Assembly: GCA_012274445.1 (NCBI GenBank)
Contig: JAAROD010000044.1
Coordinates: forward strand, 1,054,001 to 1,118,000
DNA: 64,000 nt
Direction of reading: 5' to 3'
Origin: Sclerotiophoma versabilis
Taxonomy: Eukaryota; Ascomycota; Dothideomycetes; Pleosporales; Didymellaceae
The notes under the pieces were generated by a model. It saw nothing but the letters and a program-made list of their open reading frames with translations, ran no database searches and had not been told where the DNA came from. Both the position numbers and the translations under genes were made by a program. Below, piece by piece: positions 1 to 13,360 of this stretch; within the stretch, counting starts at the first letter, position 1; each line of letters begins with the position of its first letter.

Positions 1-639
1 GGCTTAGATTACTAACTAGACACTTAGAGGGAGTTTTTAGGAGCTTAGGAGGTATATTAATTAGAATTATACTAAAGGTATAGTAATTAAGAGCCTAATA
101 CTAAACGTTAATAGTACACTAAAAGAAGAAGATAAGATTACTTATATTAATAATAGTAGTATTAGAGGATTAGCTTATAGATTGCAAGTAAGAGGATAAG
201 AATTATAAGAATAAGAATTAAGAGAAGTAAAAATTAGATATATTATTGTTTATTATTATACGTAAGCGTTTACCTACTAACTAGATTAGAGAATCCCTTC
301 TAGACCCTAATTACAAAGACGCAGCGCATAGGGTAATTAAAAAACCTCTATAATAGGATTAACAGAGCGCAATAATAAACCTGCTAATATAGAAATACTA
401 GTTAAAAACTAGAATATCTAGGGGGTATATTATAGTAAAGGTTAATAATTATATAATTATTAACAGTAATATAAGCAGATTAGAGAGATTAGATTAATAG
501 ATAAGAATAATTAATTAGCCCTACTCTAATTAAGAACTAGCCTAGAGGTAAAATATATATATAGTTATACTCTTTTACTATAGGAATAAAATAAGAAACT
601 TAATTAACTCTTTTATACCTAGATTAATCTTATCTAGTT

Positions 640-3600
640 ATCTTAGCTCTAATAACTTTTAATTAAAGAGTACTATAGTAGAAAGCTCTTTATATACCTG
701 CTGTAAAGAAAGACTTAAATTAAAATTCTTTAAGTTCTTACTAATTTTTCAAGTTAGGTAGCTACTTAGTATAAGCTTAATATTTATAAAATTAGCTAAG
801 ATAATAATATAGCTATACTACTATAGTAAGAAAGCTCTATATATAAGCGCTAGGCGCTTAATATAGAGATTAATATTAAGTATATACCTCTCTATATATA
901 TAAGCTAAATAGTATAGTAGAAAGAAGTAGATAAGAAATAATTACTAAGTTAATAAAAATAAGAAGTAGTATAAACCTACTTAAGAAGCTCTAGTAAAAG
1001 GTTATTATAGCTACTGCATAGCTCTATAATATAAGTTCTATATACTTTAATAAGCTAAATAGCCTAAATAAGAAGCTTAATTAGTAGTTTATATAGTACT
1101 TTTAATAGTACTAACCTAAGTAGGTAAGAGTACTTATAGCTAATCTAAGACCTAATTAGAGTAGAATATATACGTATAGCTACTAAGTATATCTCTTAAA
1201 TAGAGAATAAGTTACTAGCTATAATAAAAAAAGCTTTAAAGTACTCTAAGAGGTTATATTAGTTACCTTATTAGTTATTAAGCTTCTAATATATACTGTA
1301 TATAAGTACTCTAACTTAACTAGGTAATTATAATATATAATATAACCTTTAATAAGAAGCTTTTTTATAACTAGGTTAATAAGTTAACTACACTTCTAGT
1401 TATAGAAGTAGTAAAGGTTATAGAAGTTCTCTATAAGCCTAGTAAGATAGTAGATATAGAAGAAGTAATTAAGCTCTCTATTACTAAGAGAGAAGATCTA
1501 TTACTTAAATAACCCTCTATATAATAGCTTAGAGATAAGCTCTTAGAAGAAGCTTAATTAGTAGAAGGCTAGTCTAGTAATAAGTAAGCTTCTAAAGTAA
1601 AGACTATATAATTAGTTAGCTTAGCTAGTAAACTAATAGAAATCTGCGTAGGGCGCTAAGAACTAAGCCTTCTCTTCTCTAACCTAATACTAGAACCTAA
1701 GTAGCTAGTAGTAAGTAGGGAAGCTTCTATAGTTAAGTACCTATCTAGAAGCTTATAAGAAGTATACTCTACTATTAAACAAGAGAGCTCTTTAGCAGGT
1801 AATAAAGATTATAATAATCTACTAATAAGAAGACCTAACTCTCTAATTATTCTTATACCTTCTTAGAGATTAATAAGAGTAGGTAAACTAACTATAAGCT
1901 ATACTAATTAGCGTAGAAATATTAGCCTACTAATATAATTAAGCTGTAGGCTATATAACTAAGAGCGTAATAAGCTTAGAGAAGATAATAGAGTAGGTAT
2001 ATATACTATAATAAGCTTAATAGAGTAAGATAGTTATCTTTAGCTACTTAGAAGCTTATTTAATTATATAAATAAGTATAGAAACTAGAGAAGACACCTT
2101 ATTATAATCTATATAGTTATTACAGCCTTAGTAATAAGGTTAGAGAAACTATTAGCTAAAAATAAGTAGCAGGTATACTATAACTAGCTTTCTCTAGTTT
2201 CTAATATATAGAAAGAGCTTACTAATTACTTTCTAGGTACTTTATTCTACTAGGCCTATATAAAAGAGATTGTAACACTTACTAAGAAAAATACCTAAAA
2301 AGAAATAGATAAAATAAGCTCCTAGGCTAAAGCTCTACTACTTAAATAGGTATTTACTTATAAGCTTAATTAAAACAGCTTCTTTATAAAATATAAAGCT
2401 AGAATATATATATATAAAGACCTCTAGGTAAAGAATTTAATTAAGTTAACCTATACTATAATACTTACTATAAGGTTCTTCTATATAATAGTTACTATAG
2501 TAGCTTAGTTTAATTTAGAGCTACTATAGTATAATATAAGCAGCGTGTTTCTTAATATAAGCTACTAAAACTAGCTACTAGTACTATATAAGCTACTTAA
2601 TAGATTTAAAAAGCCTAAGTAGGTAGTACTACTACTATAAGCTCTATATAGTCTCTAGAACTTCTCTATTCTATAGTATAAGAAGCTGTCTAGTACTCTC
2701 TAGAAGCTTAGTTTAACAGTATTAAAAGAAGAGTTATACTTATTCTTTAATAATAAGTAAAAAATTATCTTACTCTTCTATATTTATAATATTCTTCTTA
2801 CTTATTATAAGAATAATTAAGTAGCTGTAGAGTAGTTAATAAGCTTATTAATAGCTAAATATTAGATTATAGATTATAGAGCTACTAAATAGTTCTTAGA
2901 AGCTTATATTATATAAGATTAAGTAGCTTAAGTAATAATACTTACTTATAACTTCTATATTAAGAAGCTTACTACTAAATTTAAGGTTTTAGAGAAGAGA
3001 TTACTCCTAAGTATTCTCTTTTCTATAATTAAGCTTTAGAAGTATATAGAAGAAGCTTTAAAGTAAGAAATTAAGGCTTATTAGAAGTAAGTAGAGTTAA
3101 TATTATATACTATAATTATAATATAGCTAGACATTATATATATAGCTTCTTAGCTATCTTACTATCTTATAAATTCTAGAGCTACTTACTTCTAAGTAGC
3201 TACTTAAGTTATTAGCTACCTATATAGAACTAAGTACCTAGGTATATAGTATAGAGCTTATTTAAGTTACTAGCTTCTTATATATAAAGATGCTTTATTT
3301 ACTAATAATAGTAAATTACATTAATTATCTTAGAAGTATATTATATAGCTTTTTAGCAGCCTAATTATATAAAGGTAGCTAAGTAGTCTATAGTAACTAC
3401 CTTAATAACTAAAGCTAAACTACTAGCTCTTAAGTATATAGCTAAGAAGAGTACTACTCTAAAGCAATTTCTCTATAAGCTCTGCCTTAACCTAGAAGTT
3501 ACTTAGAAGATATTCTATAATAATTAGTAAACTATATAGTTAGTAGTAAAAGAGAGTAAGTAGCTTACTACCTAGCTATACTATATAGATATATAGAATA

Positions 3601-3720
3601 TATAGCTTAAATAAGAGTATATAAAAGGTACCTTTATAATAACCTATATAAAAATAAGTAAGATACCTACTAATAGGTTAATAAATATACTTTCTAAGTA
3701 GGCTTATAAGAGCTTTTTAA
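640..3720 (+). mobile_element. Ty1/Copia retrotransposon remnant (integrase, RT, RNase H)
   Basis: Conceptual translation of the + strand, ignoring stops, follows Copia pol order. Around 780-1,050 there is an integrase-core-like stretch ending with 'NSIVERSRQEI'-type residues, resembling the Copia 'NGVVERAGQ' region. Around 2,340-2,560 comes an RT start reading 'KWVFTYKL', like the Copia 'KWVFTYK' block. The expected active-site region near 2,761-2,815 reads FYIYNILL where a YVDD-type motif should stand. Around 3,240-3,700 there are RNase-H-like residues. Stops occur every few tens of codons, so it is dead. No LTR pair could be delimited, and the element may run off the left edge. The family is assigned by eye only. 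Confidence 0.6.
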
Positions 3721-4839
3721 CCTACCTAAACCTTTATAATATAAATAGTAAAGTATAATAGGTTATAGAGTTATAAAAAGAGTAGTTAAAAGAAAGAGTA
3801 AATAATTAATTTAACTACTAAAGAGGATAACTCTCCTCTCTTAAGTACCTGCTACTAACTTCTAAATCTAGAGCTTCTCTCTTAGTTTCTATTAAAACTA
3901 TAACCTTCTACTAGAAGCTTTTTTATTATATACTAAGTAATATATAGGTCTATAAACCTCTATAAGCTTATTAGTACTAAACTATATTATAAAAAAAGAA
4001 TAGTAACCTATAGAAGTAGTTATACCTTTAAATACCTATAGCTTATTAGTAAGAGTAATACTAACTACCTTAAGAAAGCTAGAGCTATAAGAGCTATTAG
4101 TTTATATACTATAAGCTTAAGAAGCTTTAGAACCTATATAGAGTAATAAGAGTGCTCTAAAGAGTACTAGAAGTAGTAGTAGGTATAGAGGCTAGTATTA
4201 GCTATATTATAGTACTATATAGCTAAGCTATTAACTAGTAGAGTATATATATAGCCTAAGTAGAGTATAGTTCTACGCTTACTCTATATAGTACCTATAA
4301 TAGGCGTAATAGTAGTAGTAGTAGTAGTAGTAGTAGAGGCAGGAGCTAGTAGAGGTAGAAGTAGAAGTAGTAGTAGCAGTAAAAGAGGTAGCTAGAAGGG
4401 AGGTAGTAGTAGTAGGTAAGAGAGAAAGAGGCTAAAGTCTCTAATAGAGCCTAGAGGCCTAGTAGAAGAAGCTTAATTAGCTAAAGCTAAACTACTAATA
4501 CCTAAAGGTAAGACTAAGTAGTAGAAGTAGGTAGTAAGTATATAAGGTATAAGGAGTAGAGTATAAGTAGTAGTAGTATAGTTAGTAGTAGTACTAGTAG
4601 TATAGTAGTACTTAGTATTAGTAGTAGTAGTAGTAGTAGTATATATAAGGTGCTTAGACTTATATTCTTTCTATCTAAAGTAAGCTAAATAGTTAAAAAG
4701 AGCCTAGGAAAGCTGCTTAAGAAGCTTAATTAAAAGCTGTCTAAGCTAGTAGGAAAAGAGTAGCTACCTTCTAGCTATAACTTAAGCTTAAATAATAAGT
4801 TATAAGTAACTTAAGAGGTATAAGAAGCTTAAGAAGCTT
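3721..4839. other. Degraded repeat DNA with AGT/GTA triplet runs
   Basis: No gene is visible. The stretch contains a pure AGT-type triplet run at 4,311-4,336 and a looser one at about 4,564-4,641. Between them are imperfect AG-rich triplets that in one + frame would encode an Arg/Ser/Gln/Lys-rich low-complexity tail. This could be the degraded 3' end of the Copia-like element or the C-terminal part of another transposon. I cannot decide which. Confidence 0.4.
4311..4336. repeat. AGT trinucleotide microsatellite
   Basis: There are 26 bases of uninterrupted agt repeats, followed by imperfect continuation to about 4,400. A second run of gta repeats lies at 4,621-4,640. These may have been Ser/Gln-type codons of a transposon ORF before mutation. 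Confidence 0.85.
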
Positions 4840-4844
4840 ATAGT

Positions 4845-5157
4845 TATAATAGGCTAGGCCCTAGACTAGTGCCTTAGCGCATAGAAGGCCTTAGGCGCTC
4901 TAGCTAATTATACTCTAGCCCTATAGGTTCTTAGTAGAACTCTAGTAATTTTAGTCTCTATAGTAGGCCCTCTAAACCTTCTAGACTAGAGCCTACCTTA
5001 CTACTATAAAGGCTACTAAAGAATTACAGACCTTATAAACAGGTTCTATATACCTTCTACCTCCTAGTATATATATATAAGACTCTGCACTAGTAGATAG
5101 GTATTAAATTTATTTAGTTTCTACTTATATATAGCTCTTAGCAGCTAGCTTCTTATA
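4845..5157 (+). repeat. 5' LTR of Gypsy element G1
   Basis: It begins TATAA and ends TTATA. These are what TGTAA..TTACA termini become after C-to-T change at CpA on the two strands. The repeat has the same length (313 bp) as its partner at 11,971 and is clearly homologous throughout. Most differences are transitions such as gcc/acc and ggc/ggt, with at least one transversion. The upstream flank is atagt. Confidence 0.88.
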
Positions 5158-8100
5158 ATTAAACTTAATTACTCTTTTCTTCTACTAATATATACTAAAA
5201 GGTACTACCTAGAATAGACAGAACTACTAATAATACTATAAGGCGCCTGTTAAACTATAGAATTAAGTTATATAATAGAAATAACTTAAGGTTAAACATC
5301 TATAGTAAAGTATAATACTAAGCTATTATAACTCTTCCTAAGAAATAGTAAGAAGAAGCTCTAAATAGAGCTATAATAAACCTAGTACACTATCTACTAT
5401 AGTTATAATTACTAGAGGATATATTAGCACTACCTAGTACTAAGCTACTAGTTCTAACAAGCGCCTTTAAGAAGTCTTAAGATAACTAACTCTAAAAACA
5501 TATTACCTACCTAGTAGAAACTTAAGTATAGCAGCTTATAAGTTAATAGAACTTAAACTCTAACACTTTATCTATAATAGTAATACCTAATATTAGGTAT
5601 TACTACTCCTCTTAACTAATAAAACTCCTAGACATAGAGAAGTTTAGTAGAAATAGATAAGTATACTAGATATTTAGATTCTAGATAATTAATAAACTTA
5701 TACTACTAGAAGACTACTCTAGTATTAGAGTAGTATATATATTTAACTATCTAAAAGAATAAGCTGTATATATAGGTCTTTTATAGAAAGATTAGAACCT
5801 AAATAGAATAATAGATAACTTCTAGGTATTCTTAGATAAACAGTATAAGAACTTCTTATTTAAGAAACACTTATATTAGAAGCTCTAGATAATTATAATA
5901 AAGAAATATAATTAGTCTCTAAAAACCTTTAATATAGAATTTATCTAACTAGTATATAACATAGTAGAAGAAAATAATACCTAGAACCTTAAGATAAGGT
6001 ACATATTAGTACTCTGCTTAGATCTCTAAGAGAAAATAATATTAGTAGATATTCTAGAAGAATAGAACCTCTAGGTACTTATAGTAAGAGTCTCTAAGGT
6101 AGATATTAATATATAATAAGTATAAAGTTATATTAATAGAAACTTTAATAAGAGTAATAAAAAACCTAATAATAATAATAAAATAGATTAAAAGGCTACT
6201 AAGGCCTATATAGGTTATATAGAACTAGATAACTATAAGAAGGCAGAATAGCAGCTCTAAGAAATAATAGAAAAATAGAGGTCTAATAACTAGTGTGTAT
6301 ATTACAGAAAGAATAGCTACTATATAAACTAATATAAACTTAGACTAGTAAAAAGGCCTAATAGTATCTAGGTAAAAGCTGTAACTATAACTAACACCCT
6401 AGAAGAAATTTCTAAATTAAAAGAATCTAACTTAGAAAACTAGCTACTTCTGCCTATAGACGCGGACAGGAGTTAAGAAGTAAGAAAGTAAAGAAAAACA
6501 AATCTTTTAGAGAGTTTTACTAGCAGTAGCTAGATAGTAAACCTATATCCCTCTATATACTAGTAGACAAAACAGCTATAGTATATATACTAATTAATAC
6601 TAGTTATCTAACCTATAGAATTATCTCTTCTAGATTTATAAAAAAATATAAACTATTATATACCTAAGCTTATAAGAAAAGAATAACTAGTATTACTAAA
6701 AAGATATTATAGATTATAGAAGTAACTAAGTTTAATTTAGATATAAATAGATATAAAGAAACTATATAGGCTTATATTCTAGAAGATAAAGAAGAATATA
6801 ACCTTATACTAAGACAGCCCTAGATAGACTAGTATAATATAATACTAGTACCTATAAAAAAGTTAATATTTATATACTCTTCTAAAATATAAGTAAGAAG
6901 CTAAGAAGAAATTAAACCTAACTAGGTTATATAATAGGTAAACCTAGCTCTATTCTAGGCTCTATAAAAAAGGTCTTGCAAAGACCTAAATACTATAGTC
7001 TTCTCTACTTTAATAGTAAACGTTTAGAAGGCACTTAAGAAAAAAGAGTTAGTAGACCTATAGACAGTTCTACTAGACTATTTAAAAAGTAAATACTAGA
7101 TATTTCTAAAAATAGAGGCTAATAAGCTTACTCTCTACTAAGAACTAGATATTAACTACTCTATAAAGTTAATAGAAGAAAATAGGAAACTAGCTACTAT
7201 TCTCTAGAGTCTACTTTATAATATGTCTAGAGAAGAACTCTTAGTACTTAGGTAATAACTAACTAGCTACCTAGATAAAGAATTTATATAAGTTAGTAAG
7301 TTAAGTATATTAGCCCTAGTTCTCTTTATAAAGAAACTAGGTAGAGAACTAAGGTTCTATATAGACTACTAAGTACTAAATACTATTATAAAGAAGAACT
7401 AATACCCTCTTCTATTAATATATAAGATACTATCTTAAATCTTAAAGGTAAAGTAGTTTACTAAAGTTAATATAATCTAAGCCTTCTATAAGATCTATAT
7501 AGTAGATAGAAATAAATAGAAAACTACCTTCTAGACCTGCTTTAGCCTCTATAAATAGTTAGTAATACTATTTAGGTTAGCTAATACTCCTAGTACCTTC
7601 TAATAGTATATTAACTAGACACTCTAAGAATACCTTAATAAATAGTGCTCTGCTTATATTAATAATATACTAATTTACTCTAGTAGAAGTAAAAAAGAAT
7701 ATAAATAGAAGGTACTTAAGATTATATAGGAACTAGGTAAAGCTAGCCTACATCTAAACATAGAGAAGAGTAAATTCTCTGTCTAGTTTACTAAATACCT
7801 TAGATTTATTATTAAAGCTAGAAAGAGTATTAGAATAAACCTAGAGAAGGTTGCAGTAATTAAGGCATAGAAAGCCTCTAAGATAGTAAAAGGTGTCTAA
7901 AGTTTCCTTAGATTTACTAATTTCTACTAATAGTTTATTAATAAATTCTTGTCTATAGTAGAACTCTTAATAAGGTTAACTAGAAAGAACTCTAACTTTA
8001 AATAGAGACCTACCTAATATAAAGCCTTTAAAATAATAAAGAAAGCCTTTATTATAGAACCTGCTCTAGCTAACTTTAACCTAGATCTAAAGATAGTTCT

Positions 8101-11100
8101 AGAATATAACGCCTCTAGATAGGTAATAGAAGGAGTACTTTCCTAGTTTAGTAAAGACAGCGCCTTTTAAATAGTAGCTTACTTCTCTACTAAGAATTCT
8201 AAAGTAGAGGTAAACTATATAATCTATAATAAGAAAATGCTAGTAGTTATTAAGTACCTATAGAAATAGAACACTAAGCTAAAGTAGATTAAGAACCTTA
8301 TAGTTATTATAGACTATAAGAATCTAGAATACTTCTATAAATCTAGACTTCTAACAGAATACTACGTCTAATAGTTAAGCCTTCTTAGCTAGTTTAACCT
8401 AACCTTTATATACTAGCTAGAGAAAGTTAATAGCTAAGTAGATGCTTTATCTAGAAGAGAAGAGAATATACCTAATATAGTAGATAATAATTAGAAAAGA
8501 ACCTAATACTTCTAACTACTCTACCTATTTACTATAGTTATATAACCCCTCTTAGAGAAAGAGGAAGTAGAAGCTATAGTGTCTTTTACTACCTGCTTCT
8601 AAAATACTAACTCTTTCTAACTAGCCTAACTAATAATATATAGCTACTTAGTTACTACTTATTTATAAAGATAATAAAGGCTAGTGCTAATACTATAGAA
8701 GCAGAATAAGGAAACTATAGCTGCACCTACTAAAGAATAAAACTAAGTAACTACTAATAAATAGACTTCTGCATATATATATAATAGAAGCTCTTATAAT
8801 AATATAAATATATTTAAGATACTATAGACTTAAACTACCTAAATAGATAAAACCTACTAAATAGTAATAGAAGCTATATAAGCAGGCGCTTAAAAGTTTC
8901 CCCTATAGATTAACTTAAAAGTCTCTCTAGTAAAATACTTACTAGATAAGAAAAGTAGGCTGCGTTATAAGAAAAGAAAGTAGGTACCTAACTTAGAAGT
9001 ACTAAAGAGACAAATTATAAATAATATCTACTACTTACCTATAATAGAGCACCTAGAGTAAGGAAATATATTTACTATCTTATTCTAATTATACTTCTAG
9101 CTAGGTATATTCTTAGTACTCTGCTAGTATATCTCTAACTATAATATCTATAGGAGAACTAAACCCTAGAGGGAACTAAAACAAGGCCTATTAAAACTAC
9201 TCCTGCTACTAAGTTGTATATAGAAGAAAATCTCTATAGACTTTATTACTAACCTACTAGAAAGTATAGAGAATAATAATCGAATAGTTATTACTAACTA
9301 ACTCTTAAAGGACGTAATTCTAATTTCTCTTCTAGATATATCTATAGAAATAGTCTTTAATATGTTTATCTCCTATATAGTTACGTACTATTAGGTACTA
9401 AACGCTATAGTTTCTAATTAAGAATTATAATTTCTAAGTAACTTCTAGAGAACTATATACTAGATATTAAAGATTACCTAGAGACTGTCTACAGCCTTCT
9501 ACCTATAAATAGATAGTAGCACTAAATATATAAACTTAGTTATAGAAGCCTACTTCTAAGCCTATATAGACTAGACCTAGAATAACTAGGTATACTAGGT
9601 ACTAGTAGTATAAATTACTATTAAGAGATAAGTAGTAAGTTCTATAAGCGTTAGTCCCTTCTTTATCTAGTATAGGTACGATATAGATGCTGTGTAGAAA
9701 GACCTAGACCTAACTACTAAAAATCTCTACTAGAACGCTAGGGCTCTAGTAAAAGTAGCAGCTATAATAGTATAAAAGTTTACTAAAACTATAGGATTTA
9801 TATAGTCTAGAATAGTAGAAGTATAATAAGCCTAGAAACTCTAAGCTAATAGATACTAGAAAGAGGCACCCTAACTCTGTGTAGGTAACAAGGTCTAGCT
9901 AAAACTAGGAAACTACTTTTCTAATAATTAGGCTAGCTAGAAGTTAAATTAGAAGAATAGGAAGTTTACTATAATAGAAATAATCTCTTTATATAATATA
10001 AAACTTAATATTAAAGAAAGAATCTACCTAGTGTTCTACGTAGATAGGCTCTGCCTCTGTATAGAAAACCTTCTAAAAGAATAGATAAATAATAACCTAT
10101 AACTAGGCCTTCTAGTAATTATAGGTAATAATAGCTCTTTTACTAAAGAATAGGAGGTTAAGGCTATCTGCAGAGAATACCTATCTAGAATAAATAGTAA
10201 GAACTATTAGTACCTAGTAGTATAGTAAGGCTATACTTAGAGAACCTAGAAACTAAGGTCTAACTATAAAAAGTTATCTACTCTAGACAGATAGATTATA
10301 GAAACAGCTAGAAGCTATAATACTTAAGAAAACCTACTCTTAGAATTCTTCTTAGAACCTTCTAGCAGACTCTTCTAGTAAGAGATACTATACTTCTAGA
10401 TAGAAAGAATAGTGCGTAGCTACTATATAAAATAGCTGCTATAAAGAAGTAGAACTCTTAAAAAGAAAATACTATATAAAAAACAAGGAACTATATAATT
10501 AGAAGAAGAGAAACATTCTAAGAAAAGAAAGTTTTATTTACTATACTACTAGAGATTAGTTATTTCTATATAGACACTAATAGGAAAACCTATTATAAAG
10601 GTATACTAGAGCACTAAAAACACTAGAAATAGACACTAACTAGTTTATAGAATATATCTCCTAATTATTATTAGGGGAATTCTTAACCTAAGCAGTTCTA
10701 GCAGCCTCTATAATCTTCTTCTCCTAAGCTCTAACTATAGAATAGATAGTAGTAGTATTATTTCTAATATTATTCTTAGAAGTATTATAGGCCTAGGTAA
10801 GTATACCTTAAGTTATAAACTATATAATAAATGTATTATACAGAGAGTTAAGCTATAAATATTAGCTAGACTAAAATAAGAATAATAATTTCTAAGAAGA
10901 AACTTATAAGCAGCTTATTCTAAATAAGAATTTCCTCTAGAACCTTATAGTTAGAGTATATCTCTTTTAATATCTACTTTTACAGATCTATACCTTTATA
11001 AGTTATACTAAGAATATTATTAAGATTCTTAAGCTCTTCTTTAACCTTAGCCTTATAGTCTAAGAGGTTAGTATAGTACCTAAGCTTATTACTAGGCTAA

Positions 11101-11970
11101 GATAGAAGGTCTTATATTATTACTAAATTTTAGCAGTAATAAAGAGTATGCTTATTCTTAGTAGATACTAAGCTAGTAAGAAAGAGAGTATAGTACTTAG
11201 AATTAAGCTAGATCTTATAGAAATAGTAAATAGTAGTAGTAGACTTAAAAGTCTTATAAGGGGTATATAGAACTTAAAGATTAGTAACTAACTAGGTAGA
11301 AGAGAATATACTTAAAGAAGAAATTATAGAACTTACCTTATAGTAGTAGCACTTCTTATACTTATACTTAGAATAAGTTAACTTATCTATATTAATATTA
11401 TAGAGCTAGTAGTTAAGAGTACACTAGGCGTAGCTAAAGGGGTCCTTAGGCTTAGGCTTATTATCTATCATATTACTAGAACCATTAATAGTAGTAGTAA
11501 GGGCGTTGAAATTAATATTACTAAAAAGCCTATAATTAGAATTAGTAATAATATAGCTTAGTAGAGTAGAGAAATAGAGTAAGAATTTCTTACTAGGCTA
11601 TAGTAAATAAGTAGTTAGTTGGTATTTAGGTAAAGGTATTATATATTATAGACACTTTTTAGAGTAAGAGAGCTGCTGCTATAAAGCTATAAATAGCCTT
11701 ATAAGCTTCTGCTTTACTAGAGAAAAGCGCTATAATAAGAAAAATAAGTATAATAACTTATAGAACTAGTGCTAGAGCTAGCTTTATACTTACTAGAGCC
11801 TACTATAGTAAGATAAGGTAAGAGTAAAGTATAAAAGAAGTAGAGTAGAGAGATAAGTAAAGAAGTATAATAGTAGTAGATAGGTACGCAGAGAATATAA
11901 GGTTAAGCTAGTTAGTCTGTTATTTTACTCTAAAAGTTTATTTATAAATATAGGAATAGTAAAGAGGTAC

Positions 11971-12283
11971 TATAACAGGCTAGACTCTAGACTAGTACCT
12001 TAGCGCATAGAAGGCCATAGGTGCTCTAGCTAATTACGCTCTAGCTCTATAGGTTCTTAGCAGAACTCTAGTAATTTTAGTCTCTATAATAGGCCCTCTA
12101 AACCCTCTAGACTAGAGCCTACCTTACTACTATAAAGGCTACTAGAGAATTACAGACTCTATAAATAGGTTCTATATACCTTCTACTTCCTAGTATATAT
12201 ATATAAGACTCTATACTAGTAGATAGGTATTAAATTTATTTAGTTTCTACTTATATATAGCTCTTAGCAGCTAGCTTCTTATA
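11971..12283 (+). repeat. 3' LTR of Gypsy element G1
   Basis: This is the partner of the 4,845 repeat. It begins TATAAC and ends TTATA, and is followed directly by atagt, the second copy of the target duplication. A purine-rich stretch (aaagaggtac) immediately precedes it, in the expected place of the polypurine tract. Confidence 0.88.
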
Positions 12284-13060
12284 ATAGTAAGTAGCTAAAT
12301 AGGTAGAAGAAGCTTAAATTAAGAGTAAAATAAAAAAGTACTTATAGCTATAGTAATAGACTTAAAGATAGTTAAAATTAGTAGAAAAGGCTAATTATAT
12401 AATAATTAGCCCTAGTAAAGGTAAAGTAAGCTACTTACTCTACAGCTATACTATTTATTACTATAAGATATTATATAAAAACTCTAACTATAAATTAACT
12501 AAGTAATAGAGAAGTTAGAATTAAGTAGATAGTATATAGTTAAGCTAGATATTTTAAGTTAAGCGTCTAGTAATATATAGAGCTACTTAATATTATAAGG
12601 TTAAAGTAGAAGTATAAATAATATAAAAAGTTTACACTAGTAAAATAAGCTTCTCTAATAATAATTAAAAGCTTAAAATAACACTTTATATAGAAAGTAT
12701 AATAATTACTACTAAATAAAGTAATAAGCTATATAGTAGTTTATTAGATAATTTTTTATTTATAGAAGACTATCTAAAAAGTATATTAGATAAGTAAGCT
12801 ACTAGCTTACTACTAGGCTAAGTAAGGCGTTAGTATATTAGAGCTAGGTATTACCTAAAGTATAAGCCTATGCGCCTAAGCTTATAGCTAACTCTTAAGA
12901 AGCTTAGTAGTTAAGCTAACTATAGTTAAGTAGACCTACTATTGCCTATAAGCTTAATTCTAGAGTTATATAACTAATAATATTTTCTTTATATATAAAT
13001 AGTTATTACGTCTAGATAGATAGATACTAATTAATTATTTAATTACTAAAGTATTATACT
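12284..13060. other. Degraded repeat DNA right of element G1
   Basis: There is no recognisable open frame. The sequence should be the continuation of the DNA left of 4,845 that G1 split, since both sides carry the atagt duplication. It is TpA-rich and full of stops. Some + frames read protein-like for 30-60 codons but match no domain I recognise. Confidence 0.4.
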
Positions 13061-13360
13061 ATAAGCTTATTAATAATACTTAATATCTATTTTTTTATTA
13101 AGTACCTAGTACTTATATCCAGAGCTCTCTTACTATAGAAGAGTAGCTATATTATTATCTTAGCTTATCTTATAGATATAGAGTATATACTAGGTATATA
13201 CCTAGTATAAGAGGCTTATAAGTATATATAGTATCTTAACTTAAGTTTCTCTCTATAATATATATAAAAAGAGCTTTCTACTATAGTATTTCTTAATTAA
13301 AAGTATCTATAATTTACTACTTCTATTTATAGGTATATTAAACAGATTCTAGCTAATTTT
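13060..13360 (-). mobile_element. Copia integrase fragment, inverted relative to the first
   Basis: The reverse complement of this stretch aligns by eye with the + strand at about 645-890. Shared blocks are the 'actatagtagaaagctcttt' region (about 670 versus 13,270-13,290), and the 'agctaagataataatatagct' region with its downstream sequence (about 800 versus 13,140-13,180). The two copies belong to one Copia family in opposite orientation. The minus copy loses similarity toward its RT part, so it appears truncated. Confidence 0.6.

Larger units (their letters stand above)
4845..12283 (+). mobile_element. Full-length Ty3/Gypsy LTR retrotransposon (RIP-inactivated), element G1
   Basis: Two 313-bp direct repeats (4,845-5,157 and 11,971-12,283) bound a 7.4-kb element. 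They are flanked by the 5-bp target duplication atagt at 4,840-4,844 and 12,284-12,288. The + strand carries gag-pol order when stops are ignored. A degraded CCHC knuckle lies near 6,290-6,340. RT lies at about 7,260-7,850 with 'LRFYIDYQVLN'-like and 'KKNQYPLLLI'-like blocks. RNase H lies at about 8,060-8,450 and an integrase region at about 9,000-9,900. The RT active-site box (7,655-7,666) reads YINN instead of YIDD. Every frame contains many TAG/TAA codons, so no protein can be made. It was inserted into older repeat DNA. Confidence 0.85.

Noticed and set aside
4311..4640. AGT/GTA triplet runs as a possible CRISPR-like or functional array
   Set aside because: They are simple microsatellites within degraded transposon DNA. 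There are no spacers or repeat units of suitable length.
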